Source of the DNA: 66-474 sp039923855
GTDB lineage: Bacteria; Pseudomonadota; Gammaproteobacteria; Xanthomonadales; Rhodanobacteraceae
Length of the DNA stretch: 64,000 nucleotides
Assembly (NCBI GenBank): GCA_039923855.1
Contig: JBDTBW010000014.1
Span: forward strand, 31,763 to 95,762
Direction of reading: 5' to 3'
The notes under the pieces were generated by a model. The model did no database searches, had not been told where the DNA came from, and saw only the letters and a list, made by a program, of their open reading frames with translations. Positions 15,543 to 23,712 of this stretch are shown here, piece by piece (within the stretch, counting starts at the first letter, position 1; every line of letters starts with the position of its first letter). A program made the translations under genes and the position numbers.

Positions 15543-17549
15543 ATGGAATTCTTCGCCCAACAAGCGCGCGTCCGGCGCAACGGCCGCACCCTGGTGGTGT
15601 TGTTCGTGCTGGCGGTGCTGGCGATCGTTCTTGCGGTCGATGTGATCTGCGCAGTGGTGCTGCGCATCGGCCCGCGGCCGCTACCGCTGCTGGGTATCTC
15701 GATGGCGGTGATCGCGCTGATCGCGTTGTGTTCGGCCTATCGGGTGGCGAGTCTCTCCAGCGGCGGCGCGGCGGTCGCGCAGGGGCTGAAAGCAACGCCG
15801 GTGCCGGCCGACACGACCAATCCTGCGTGGAAACGCCTGCGCAATGTCATTGAAGAGGTTGCGATTGCGTCGGGCGTGCCCGTCCCGGAAATATTCGTGC
15901 TGGAAAACGAACCGGGCATCAACGCGTTCGCGGCGGGTTACACGCCGGCCGACGCCGCGGTGTGCGTGACGCAGGGGTGTCTGGACAAACTCACCCGCGA
16001 CGAATTGCAGGGCGTGATCGCGCATGAGTTCAGCCATGTGCTGAACGGCGACATGCGTTTGAACATCCGCCTTATCGGCTTGCTGTTCGGGATTCTGGCA
16101 ATCGGCATCGTCGGACGGATTTTGATGTACAGCGGCAGCGGACGCAGCCGTCGCAACGGCGGCAACGTCGCGTTGGCGGGATTGGCGTTATTCGTGATCG
16201 GCTCCATCGGATTGTTCTTCGGCAAATTGATCCAGGCGGCCGTCGCGCGCACGCGCGAGTCGCTTGCGGACGCCTCGGCGGTGCAGTTCACGCGGCAGAC
16301 GTCGGGCATCGCTGGCGCGTTGAAGAAGATCGCAGCATTGGTGGACGGTTCGCAATTGCAGGCGAGCGGCCGCGACGAAGTACGGCATATGCTGTTCGGC
16401 GACGCCGATCGATCGTCCTTGTTCGCCACTCATCCGCCGATCCTCGAGCGCATCCGCGCGCTGGAGCCGCAATTCGATCCGAAGGAGCTGGACAAGATCG
16501 TCCACGATTGGACGCGGGCCGGCGGCGATCCGGACTCGATCCATTTGCAGCACGACTCGGAAGGCTCGCGCAAATTCGCGCATGATTTCGCCCGCGCGGA
16601 CGGAGATGTGCTGGGCAACGAGTTGCATGGCTTCCCGCCCGCTCGTCCCGCGCCCGCGGGAACGAATGCCGGAGCGGCTTCAGCCGGCGCAATGCGCGGA
16701 ATACTGCCCATGCGGGGTGCCGCGTTCGCGATCACGGCCGCGGCGGTCGCTGCCCAGGTCGGCACCCCGGGCGTCGATGATTATCGCGCCGCGGCGTCGC
16801 TGCACGCGCGCATCCCCGACGTGCTCGCGGCACAGGCGCGCGACGCGCGCGGCGCACTGGCGATCGTGTTCGCGCTGGCCTTGTCGGATCAAGCCGATTT
16901 GCGACAGCGCCAGTTGCTTGTCATCACGCAGTCATTCGATGCCTCGCTGACCGACGCGGTGCGCAACGCGGCGATGCACATGAGCGAATTGCATCCGATG
17001 TTGCGGTTGCCGCTGGCGCAGCTTGCGTTTCCCGCGCTGAAGCGCCGGCCACGGCCGGAACTGGAGCGCTTCGTCGCCACGCTGGATGCGCTGATCCGCG
17101 CCGATGGCAGCGTCGAGCTGGACGAATACTGTCTGGCGAAGCTGGTGCAGGTTCAGGTGATCGCCGCGCTCGACCCCGCCGCGAATTTCAAGGCCGGGAA
17201 TGTGCGGTTGACCGATGCGCGGGATTCCCTGTGCGACCTGTGCGCGCTCCTCGCGCACTTCGGCAACGACGACGAGGACGCCGCGCGCCGCGCGTTCCTG
17301 CTGGCGATGCAAGAAGCGCTGCCCGATTCGACGTCGTTGTATGCGATCCCGGAAGACTGGCAAACCTCGCTGGATGGAGCGTTGGCGCAGCTCGCGCGGC
17401 TTTCCCCTGAGGGCAAGGAATTGACGGTGCGCGCGCTGACCCGCGCGATCGCCGAGGATGGCGTGGTCAGCGTCGCCGAATCGGAACTGCTGCGCGTGGT
17501 GTGCGCGGTGCTGGCGTGTCCGTTGCCGCCGTTGCTGAGTGGCGAGTAG
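15543..17549 (+). CDS. M48-family membrane zinc metalloprotease
   Basis: The 668-residue protein has two N-terminal transmembrane helices (residues ~17-38 and 45-62), the zinc motif HEFSH at 161-165, two more helices after it, and the third ligand Glu in ARTRESLADASAV (ExxxD) near residue 239. The first half resembles HtpX-type proteases that degrade misfolded membrane proteins. The C-terminal ~270 residues (after FDPKELDKIVHDW) are extra to HtpX and not recognised, though their helical EDGVVSVAESELLR end resembles TerB-like domains. It follows lemA by 115 bases. Confidence 0.9.
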   Translation: MEFFAQQARVRRNGRTLVVLFVLAVLAIVLAVDVICAVVLRIGPRPLPLLGISMAVIALIALCSAYRVASLSSGGAAVAQGLKATPVPADTTNPAWKRLRNVIEEVAIASGVPVPEIFVLENEPGINAFAAGYTPADAAVCVTQGCLDKLTRDELQGVIAHEFSHVLNGDMRLNIRLIGLLFGILAIGIVGRILMYSGSGRSRRNGGNVALAGLALFVIGSIGLFFGKLIQAAVARTRESLADASAVQFTRQTSGIAGALKKIAALVDGSQLQASGRDEVRHMLFGDADRSSLFATHPPILERIRALEPQFDPKELDKIVHDWTRAGGDPDSIHLQHDSEGSRKFAHDFARADGDVLGNELHGFPPARPAPAGTNAGAASAGAMRGILPMRGAAFAITAAAVAAQVGTPGVDDYRAAASLHARIPDVLAAQARDARGALAIVFALALSDQADLRQRQLLVITQSFDASLTDAVRNAAMHMSELHPMLRLPLAQLAFPALKRRPRPELERFVATLDALIRADGSVELDEYCLAKLVQVQVIAALDPAANFKAGNVRLTDARDSLCDLCALLAHFGNDDEDAARRAFLLAMQEALPDSTSLYAIPEDWQTSLDGALAQLARLSPEGKELTVRALTRAIAEDGVVSVAESELLRVVCAVLACPLPPLLSGE

Positions 17550-17566
17550 TGCGCACAGGTATCGGA

Positions 17567-17777
17567 CTGAGCGATTTGAAAGCGTGACGAGCGAAGGCAG
17601 GTTGCGCGCCGCCGGAGCGCCGGAGCGCCGGAGCGCAGGAACAGGAGTGTACACGTCAGTACATGAGGATTCCTTGGTCCCAAAGCGGTACATCCATGTA
17701 CCGGGCCTGATCCGAGCGCCGCCGGCGCGCTACACATCGATTGAATCAGGCCGAGCGCGAGCTTTCAAACCGCTCAG
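17567..17777 (-). repeat. Structured dispersed inverted-repeat element, copy B
   Basis: This 211-bp copy has ends CTGAGCGATTTGAAAGC and GCTTTCAAACCGCTCAG, complementary except for one A/C pair. The inner stem is GCGCGCC (17604-17610)/GGCGCGC (17724-17730). The hairpins are TGTACACGTCAGTACA (17648-17663) and GGTACATCCATGTACC (17687-17702). A GGAGCGCC unit is expanded in tandem at 17612-17636. The right end overlaps the stop codon of the CBS gene (17774-17776), so the element starts where that minus-strand gene ends. The strand given is the orientation shared with the upstream gene. Confidence 0.85.
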
Positions 17778-18202
17778 CCAGCGATGTAGCGTTGCAGGTG
17801 ATCGATCTCGACGGCTTGATCGTCGATCACCGCCTTGACCAGATCGCCGATCGAAACCACGCCGGTCACGCGGCCGTCCTCTGTCACCGGCAGATGACGC
17901 ACGCGCTGGTCGGTGCAAAGCCGCATGCATTCGTCCACCGTCGCGGCCGGGTCCACGCTGATCGGCGCGGCGTTCATGATCTCGGATACCGCGGTATCTT
18001 TCGAGGAGCGGCCTTTCAGGATCACCTTGCGCGCGTAATCGCGCTCGGTGACGATGCCGAGCAGCTCGCCGTCGCGCATCACCAGCAGCGCGCCGATGCC
18101 GCGTTCGGCCATGCTGCGGATCGCGTCCAGCACCGGCGATTCCGCCGCGATCGTATACACCGCGTTGCCCTTGGCTTCCAGCAGATGTTTGACCTGTCGC
18201 AT
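17774..18202 (-). CDS. Tandem CBS-domain protein
   Basis: The 142-residue protein consists of two CBS domains (residues ~8-65 and 75-130; GIGALLVMRDGELLGIVTERD and RHLPVTEDGRVTGVVSIGDLVK), which together bind adenine nucleotides. Stand-alone pairs of this size occur widely in proteobacteria and are thought to sense energy state; the target is unknown. ATG 18202 has GGAG ten bases upstream. Its stop codon lies in the terminal repeat of element copy B. Confidence 0.9.
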   Translation of the reverse strand: MRQVKHLLEAKGNAVYTIAAESPVLDAIRSMAERGIGALLVMRDGELLGIVTERDYARKVILKGRSSKDTAVSEIMNAAPISVDPAATVDECMRLCTDQRVRHLPVTEDGRVTGVVSIGDLVKAVIDDQAVEIDHLQRYIAG

Positions 18203-18221
18203 GATGGGTATCTCCGTGCGA

Positions 18222-18262
18222 GCGATCCCTGATCGCGAAGATCGAAAGCGCCATCCATGGCC
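18222..18262. repeat. REP-like two-palindrome unit upstream of the CBS gene
   Basis: GCGATC-CCT-GATCGC (18222-18236), then a spacer GAAGATCGAAA, then GCC-ATCCAT-GGC. The order, spacer and ATCCAT loop match two units at the btuB locus (57971-58018 and 58207-58254). Confidence 0.6.
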
Positions 18263-18299
18263 ACATTGAATTCGCCACCAGCATATTCTAGCGCGGCCG

Positions 18300-19097
18300 T
18301 CAGTGATGGCGGCGTGTGGTGTCGCGCGGCCTCGGTGGATGCGGCTCGAGCACGTACGACACGCCGCCCAATTGCGTCATTTGCCGTTCGATCCACGCCG
18401 CGCGCCGCTGCACATAGGCCGAGGGACGCCCGGCATGCAGACGGCGCGGATCGGGCAGCACGGCGGCGAGCAGCGCGGCCTGGTGCGCGCTCAACTGCGA
18501 GGCGTGTTCGCCAAAATACGCTTGTGATGCGGCTTCCACACCATAGATGCCGTCGCCAAGTTCGGCGATGTTGGCGTACACCTCAAGGATTCGGCGCTTG
18601 GGCCAGGTCGCTTCGATCAGCACGGTGAACCACGCCTCGATGCCCTTGCGCACAAAGCTGCGGCCATTCCACAGGAACAGATTCTTGGCGGTCTGCTGGC
18701 TGATGGTACTGGCCCCGCGCAGGCGCATGCCCTGATCCGCCTTGTCGATCGCCTGGTGGATCGATTCGAAATCGAAACCGTGATGGAACGGGAATTTCTG
18801 GTCCTCACTGGCGACCATCGCCAAGGGCGCTGTCGGCGCGATCCGCGACCACGGCACCCATTGATAGCGCAGATGAAAACCATGTTCGCCGTGCACCGCC
18901 GCGCCAATGCGGCGCTCGATCATGAAAGCGCTGATGGCCGGCGGCACGAAACGCAACACCAGCACCGGCAGCCAGCTCGCGACGATGAAAACGACGATCG
19001 CGATCAGCAGTGCGCGCAGGATGCGCCGCCAGTGGGCCAGCGTGGAGACGGGTTGCTTTCCCTGCTCTACTTCGAGAAGAAGGTTGGTGCGGCGCAT
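18300..19097 (-). CDS. mtgA: Monofunctional biosynthetic peptidoglycan transglycosylase
   Basis: This GT51 glycosyltransferase polymerises lipid II into glycan strands at the inner membrane. One transmembrane helix lies near residues 27-48, and the GT51 motifs follow: ASEDQKFPFHHGFD (catalytic Glu), GASTISQQTAKNLFLWNGR, and RILEVYANIAELGDGIYGVE. There is no transpeptidase domain, so it is MtgA rather than a class A PBP. ATG 19097 gives 265 residues; an in-frame TTG directly after the upstream stop (19112) is less likely. It overlaps nothing but follows the GGDEF-EAL gene by 15 bases, so the two may be co-transcribed. Confidence 0.94.
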   Translation of the reverse strand: MRRTNLLLEVEQGKQPVSTLAHWRRILRALLIAIVVFIVASWLPVLVLRFVPPAISAFMIERRIGAAVHGEHGFHLRYQWVPWSRIAPTAPLAMVASEDQKFPFHHGFDFESIHQAIDKADQGMRLRGASTISQQTAKNLFLWNGRSFVRKGIEAWFTVLIEATWPKRRILEVYANIAELGDGIYGVEAASQAYFGEHASQLSAHQAALLAAVLPDPRRLHAGRPSAYVQRRAAWIERQMTQLGGVSYVLEPHPPRPRDTTRRHH

Positions 19098-19112
19098 GTT
19101 CAAGCCCAGCAA

Positions 19113-21989
19113 CTACGCCGCCGTTTTCTGCCACGCCGCCGCCGGCAGGGCATGCGAGAACAAGAATCCCTGACCATATTCGCAGCCGAGTTTGCGCAGC
19201 ACGTCGCGTTGCATCTCCGTCTCGATACCTTCCGCGATCACCTGCATCGACAAGGTTTCCGCCAGCGCCAGGATCGCGCGCACTACAGCCACGCTGCCGC
19301 CCTCGTCGCCCTCGGCCAGGCTCGCCACGAACGACTGGTCGATCTTCAGCGATTGCAGCGGGTACTGGTGCAGATAGGAGAGTGACGAATAGCCGGTGCC
19401 GAAATCGTCCAGCGCCACCCGGATCCCGTGCGCGCGCAAGGTCTGCAGCGTGCGTTTCACATCGGGCGGATTTTCCAGCAGCGCGCGCTCGGTCACCTCG
19501 ATGCGCAATCGCTGCGCGGGCATGCCGTGACGCGCCAGCAAGCCGAGCAGGCGGCGATCCAGATCCTCGGTGCGGAAATGGCGCCCGGACAGGTTGATGC
19601 TGATGAACGTGTTGTCACTGGTCAATGCCTGCGCGTCATCGAACACCTGATTGAAAATCTGCCAATCGATTGCTTCCGACGAGCCGCTCTCCTCGGCGAC
19701 GGTGAGGAATTCGCCCGGTAAAAGCAGGCCGCGCTCGGGATGGCGCCAGCGCATCAGCGCCTCGTAACCGATCGTGCTGCCATCGTCGAGGCGCACGATC
19801 GGCTGGTAATGCGGTTCGAATTCGCCACGGGTCAACGCGCGGCGCAGATCGTTCTCCACTTCAAGCAGGGTCACCGCCTGCTGGCGCAGGCCGTCGTCGA
19901 ACAGCGCATAACGATGGCGCCCGTCCGCCTTGGCGCGATACATCGCAGAATCCGCGTCGCGCAGCAATTCCTCCGGACGCCGGTATTGCGGCGCGGCGAT
20001 CGCGATGCCGATCGAGGTCGAGGTGAACAATTCCTTGGCGGCGAGCCGGAACGGCGCGTTCAATTCGTTGATGATGCGGCCGGCGATATGGCAGGCAGCG
20101 TCGGCGTCAGCGATGTTTTCCAGCAATACGCCGAATTCGTCGCCGCCAAAACGCGCGACCACATCCTGCGATTTCAGGCAGGCGCGCACCCGGCCGCCGG
20201 CCTGGAACAGAAGGTCGTCGCCGATCAGATGCCCGACCGAATCGTTGATGACCTTGAAGCGGTCGAGATCCAGAAACAGCACCGCGAACAATTTCGACGG
20301 ATCGGCCTGATAGCGCTCCAGCGCCTGTTCGAGCCGTTGCATCAGCAGCGAACGATTCGGCAAACCCGTTAGCGAATCGTGCAGGGTTTCGTATTTCAGC
20401 CGCGCCTCGACGCGCTCGCGCTCTGCGATCTGCTCGCGCAGATCGCGGTTCGCCAAGGCAAGTGCGCGGGTGCGCTCGCCAACGCGGCGTTCCATGCCCG
20501 TGTAGGCCTGTTTCAGCGATTCCGCGGCGCGTACGCGTTCCAGCGCGTTGGCGATGTGATAGGAGACGAAAGTCAGCAACTCCTGATCGCGCAGTGTGTA
20601 ACGGTGCTCCGGCGAATAACTCTGCACCGCCAGCGCACCGACCGTGCGCTCGGCGCAGATCAGCGGCACGCCCAGCCAGCACACCGAACTGTGGCCGTGT
20701 TGCACCACCTCGCCGCTGCCGCGCAGTTGCTGGATCTCCGGCGCGTTGGCCAAGAGCGCGGTGCCGTGGCGCAGCACGTATTCGGTGAGGCCGGTGCCGA
20801 GTTTGCGCGGCTGCCGGTCCGAATCGCGCTCGTCGACCGAATAGGGAAAGGTCAATTCGCCTTGATCGTCCGACAGCAGCGAGATGTAGAAATTGCGCGC
20901 GTACAGCAAACCGCCGACCACGCGATGCACCGCCGCATAAAACGCTTCGATGGTTTCCGAGGTGTTGGCCAGTTCCGCGATCCGGAACAACGCCGCCTGC
21001 AGGCGCTCTCCGCGTTGGCGCTCCAGCACCTGCTGTTGCAGAACGCGGTTGGCTTCGCGCAGCGCTTCGGTGCGTTCGACCACACGCTGTTCCAGTTCCT
21101 CGTGCGCGAAGCGCCGTTCCAGCGCGGTCTGGATATGCTGCGCGACATAAATCAGCAGCGATTTGTCGCGCTCGCTGTAACGCGCGCTTTCGGTATAGCT
21201 CTGCACCACCACGCCGCCGACCACCTGGTTGCCGCGCAGCAGCGGCACGCCCAGCCAGTCCACGCAGTCGGGGCCGGTTCCCTGATACGGGCCGCCTACC
21301 TGCGAGGCGATGTAATCCAGCGGGCCCATCAGCGGCTCGCCCTTGCGCAGCAGATACCAGGTCGGCCCGTACTTGATCTCGTCCATCGGCTGATCGCGCC
21401 GCGGATCGGGCGGATCGGGATCGGCGACGTCGGCAAAATAGGCGAAGCGAATGGAATCGTGCTGCGCATCGAACAGCGCGATGAAGAAATTTTCCGCGTA
21501 CATCAGCGTGCCGACGATGCCGTGCAGCGCACGCAGGGTTTGGTCGATGTCCTGGTTGGCGCTGGCCTGATCGGCGATGGCGTACAGCGCGCGTTGCAGG
21601 CGCTCGGCCTCTTCCAGCCGCGCCAACGAATCGGTCAGACTCTGATGACGCGCGAAGGCGGCGAGGCGCACACCGATCATGCGGCTTGCGGCGTCCAGCA
21701 GGCGCTTGTCGGTTGCCGGCGGAGACGGCCGCAGTTCAAGCAGCCAGGTGTCGTCCAGGGGTAGCCGCAGCACGCGCTCGCCCCCGTCCACGCCGGCGGG
21801 TTCGGTCGTGTTCGCGTCGAGCAAACGCGCCCGCGCGCCCGGAAACAAGACGCCGATCAGGGTGTCGGCGGCTTCCCCGATGCTTGCGAAATCCTGCGCG
21901 GCCCACAGCTGCTGGCAATGATCCAGCAGCGCGGGTTCCAGCGGGGCATCGCCGGTGGCGCTGGCGAGTGGATGAACGTGGCCGCCCAT
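19113..21989 (-). CDS. GAF-GAF-GGDEF-EAL cyclic-di-GMP signalling protein
   Basis: About 958 residues. Two GAF sensory domains (about 120-295 and 330-500) are linked by coiled coils (ELEQRVVERTEALREANRVL; MERRVGERTRALALANRDL). They are followed by a GGDEF domain with intact RFGGDEF near residue 615 and an EAL domain with intact EALMRW, EVTE, DDFGTGYSSL, KIDQSFV, AEGIET and QGFLFS. By motif, both the diguanylate cyclase and the phosphodiesterase could be active. The RxxD inhibitory site before GGDEF is absent (KSQD). ATG 21989 is chosen; an in-frame TTG at 22001 is too close to the AGGGGA ribosome site. No transmembrane segment is seen. Confidence 0.92.
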   Translation of the reverse strand: MGGHVHPLASATGDAPLEPALLDHCQQLWAAQDFASIGEAADTLIGVLFPGARARLLDANTTEPAGVDGGERVLRLPLDDTWLLELRPSPPATDKRLLDAASRMIGVRLAAFARHQSLTDSLARLEEAERLQRALYAIADQASANQDIDQTLRALHGIVGTLMYAENFFIALFDAQHDSIRFAYFADVADPDPPDPRRDQPMDEIKYGPTWYLLRKGEPLMGPLDYIASQVGGPYQGTGPDCVDWLGVPLLRGNQVVGGVVVQSYTESARYSERDKSLLIYVAQHIQTALERRFAHEELEQRVVERTEALREANRVLQQQVLERQRGERLQAALFRIAELANTSETIEAFYAAVHRVVGGLLYARNFYISLLSDDQGELTFPYSVDERDSDRQPRKLGTGLTEYVLRHGTALLANAPEIQQLRGSGEVVQHGHSSVCWLGVPLICAERTVGALAVQSYSPEHRYTLRDQELLTFVSYHIANALERVRAAESLKQAYTGMERRVGERTRALALANRDLREQIAERERVEARLKYETLHDSLTGLPNRSLLMQRLEQALERYQADPSKLFAVLFLDLDRFKVINDSVGHLIGDDLLFQAGGRVRACLKSQDVVARFGGDEFGVLLENIADADAACHIAGRIINELNAPFRLAAKELFTSTSIGIAIAAPQYRRPEELLRDADSAMYRAKADGRHRYALFDDGLRQQAVTLLEVENDLRRALTRGEFEPHYQPIVRLDDGSTIGYEALMRWRHPERGLLLPGEFLTVAEESGSSEAIDWQIFNQVFDDAQALTSDNTFISINLSGRHFRTEDLDRRLLGLLARHGMPAQRLRIEVTERALLENPPDVKRTLQTLRAHGIRVALDDFGTGYSSLSYLHQYPLQSLKIDQSFVASLAEGDEGGSVAVVRAILALAETLSMQVIAEGIETEMQRDVLRKLGCEYGQGFLFSHALPAAAWQKTAA

Positions 21990-22119
21990 TCTATTGTCCA
22001 ATCCCCTGTCAGTGGTCAGTGTAGCGCCAATAAATCTGCACGAAACATGCCGGTAAGGGACATATAGAGCGGTTGGGGGCAGCGTTAACGATTGTTAGCA
22101 AAACGTAAGAATTTCGCTG

Positions 22120-22125
22120 TATACT
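22120..22125 (+). promoter_or_regulatory. Candidate -10 box
   Basis: TATACT about 60 bases before the 22185 gene; the surrounding 22085-22125 is AT-rich compared with the genome, and a TTGTTA lies 22 bases upstream (longer than the ideal spacing). Confidence 0.35.
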
Positions 22126-22184
22126 TGCCCCAAAGAAGCGGACACCCCGACGGGTGACCGACAGCTTGTACCATCCCATCAGAC

Positions 22185-23183
22185 ATGCGCATCCTCACAG
22201 CCAGCCTACTGACCGCCAGCTTGGCGCTGCTTTCGCCGTTGACCGCTCTTGGTCAGACGACGCGGCATCCGGCGCGGGCGCCCGCCCAAGTAGCGCCAGT
22301 AGTGGCGCCTTCGAGCTTTGCGGGCAGCGAAGCCGATAGCGCATTGCCGGTGTGGCAATCGCCGGACGGCCGCACCCTGACCCTGATCGCGGGCGGCGAG
22401 AGTTCGGGTTCCGCGCCCGCCTCGGGATTGCGGCTGATCGACGCGAAATCCGCCGCGGCAACGACCGGGCTGCAATTCAATCTGTCGCCGCACGTCTACG
22501 CGCGTGCCGGCGTTGGACAGCGCAGTTGGACGGCCGGCAATCCGGGCTGCCAACCCGCACAACCGAGCGTCAAGAATGCGGTGTGTCTGGATAGCGCGCC
22601 GCTGGCGAACATGCAAAACGGCGAAGTCGGTGCGGGCTACGCCAATGATGCGCTGAAGCTCGACCTTTCGGTCGGACAGGCGCAGGTCAATGCCGAGACC
22701 ACCGCGCCCGCGCTGCCGCGCGTGCTGCCGCCCGGCGCCGGCGCCGCCGCCGCCGCGCCGCTGTGGTTCCCGAACAGCACCACCAATAGCGTCAACGCGC
22801 GTGGCCAGTTGCGCGTGCTGCCCGGCACGCAACTCGATCTTGGCGCCAGCCGCGGCCGGGTGCATTTCCTGCCGGGCGCCGGCCTCATTGGCGATAACGA
22901 TCTCGATCAGACCACCGTCAGCGTCGGTCTCGAACACGGGCCGATCAGCGGCGCGATCGTCGGCCACACGCTGGAGCCCGTGCTGCCCGGTGCGTCGCTC
23001 AATTCCAGCCAGCGTTGGAGCGGGGTGGATCTCGGTGTCAGCGTGCGCCTCCCGTGGCAAGGCGAGCTGAGCTTCGGCGCGCAGAACGTGTGGTCTTCCG
23101 GCAGGCAGCCGCTGATCAATCCGCAGGACCTGAGTCCCGACCAGTCGCGCGTGCCTTACGTGCAGTATCACCAGGATCTTTGA
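22185..23183 (+). CDS. Exported protein of unknown function, probable outer-membrane beta-barrel
   Basis: The 332-residue protein has a clear signal peptide (MRILTASLLTASLALLSPLTALGQ). After a Pro/Ala stretch come alternating-hydrophobic segments with glycine turns (LQFNLSPHVYARAGVGQRSW, GQLRVLPGTQLDLGASRGRVHFL, TVSVGLEHGPISGAIVGHTLE, GVDLGVSVRLPWQGELSFGAQNVW) typical of beta strands in a small barrel. Two Cys (around residues 126 and 137) may form a disulfide. I do not recognise the family. It lies alone upstream of the large TonB-dependent receptor with a 529-base gap. Confidence 0.65.
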   Translation: MRILTASLLTASLALLSPLTALGQTTRHPARAPAQVAPVVAPSSFAGSEADSALPVWQSPDGRTLTLIAGGESSGSAPASGLRLIDAKSAAATTGLQFNLSPHVYARAGVGQRSWTAGNPGCQPAQPSVKNAVCLDSAPLANMQNGEVGAGYANDALKLDLSVGQAQVNAETTAPALPRVLPPGAGAAAAAPLWFPNSTTNSVNARGQLRVLPGTQLDLGASRGRVHFLPGAGLIGDNDLDQTTVSVGLEHGPISGAIVGHTLEPVLPGASLNSSQRWSGVDLGVSVRLPWQGELSFGAQNVWSSGRQPLINPQDLSPDQSRVPYVQYHQDL

Positions 23184-23712
23184 TCACTACAGGCTTGCTG
23201 GCGTCCACATTCAACCAGGGTGCCACAAATCACAGTGGCTGAAACCATGGCAGGTCGATGCTTGCGACGAGCATGCAATGCTGCCGACCCGACAAAATTG
23301 TCTCGCGTCGCATTCGATCAGATTCCTCGCCGGTTATCCGTTAATTTGATCAGTCAAGCTCCATTCATTTATTCGCGCGACATACGATTTCGTCGCTTGC
23401 AATTAACACCGGTTTCACGTATTTAGGAGTCTGTCCGCTGCGGGGCGGCGATGTCCTGAACGCACTTGGGTCCCCGCAAACACACAAGAAAACAAAGGAC
23501 GGTACAGCTCAATTCTCGATATCCGGTGGGCAGTGGCGTATCGCGCCACGGGCTTGTGGCATACGCAGGCGTATGTTACAGGGGTATTCCCAAAGGGTTA
23601 GGAAGTTGTTAGCATCCGTCCCTGCCGAGGGTTATAGGTGGGCCTCGCTGGCTATTCCAGGGCGGAGCACTTGTCCCGAAACTGTGTCACACATCAGACG
23701 TTGGAGAGTGTA
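23184..23712. other. Long leader region before the TonB-dependent receptor
   Basis: No coding frame is convincing. It holds two perfect palindromes close together: GTGGCG-TATCG-CGCCAC (23533-23549) and CATACGC-AG-GCGTATG (23560-23575), 140-180 bases before the receptor start. The segment 23330-23420 is AT-rich and may hold the promoter. Confidence 0.5.
23560..23575. promoter_or_regulatory. Candidate operator palindrome upstream of the receptor gene
   Basis: CATACGC-AG-GCGTATG is a perfect 7-bp inverted repeat about 140 bases before the receptor ATG. The size suits a dimeric repressor; the regulator is unknown. Confidence 0.4.
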
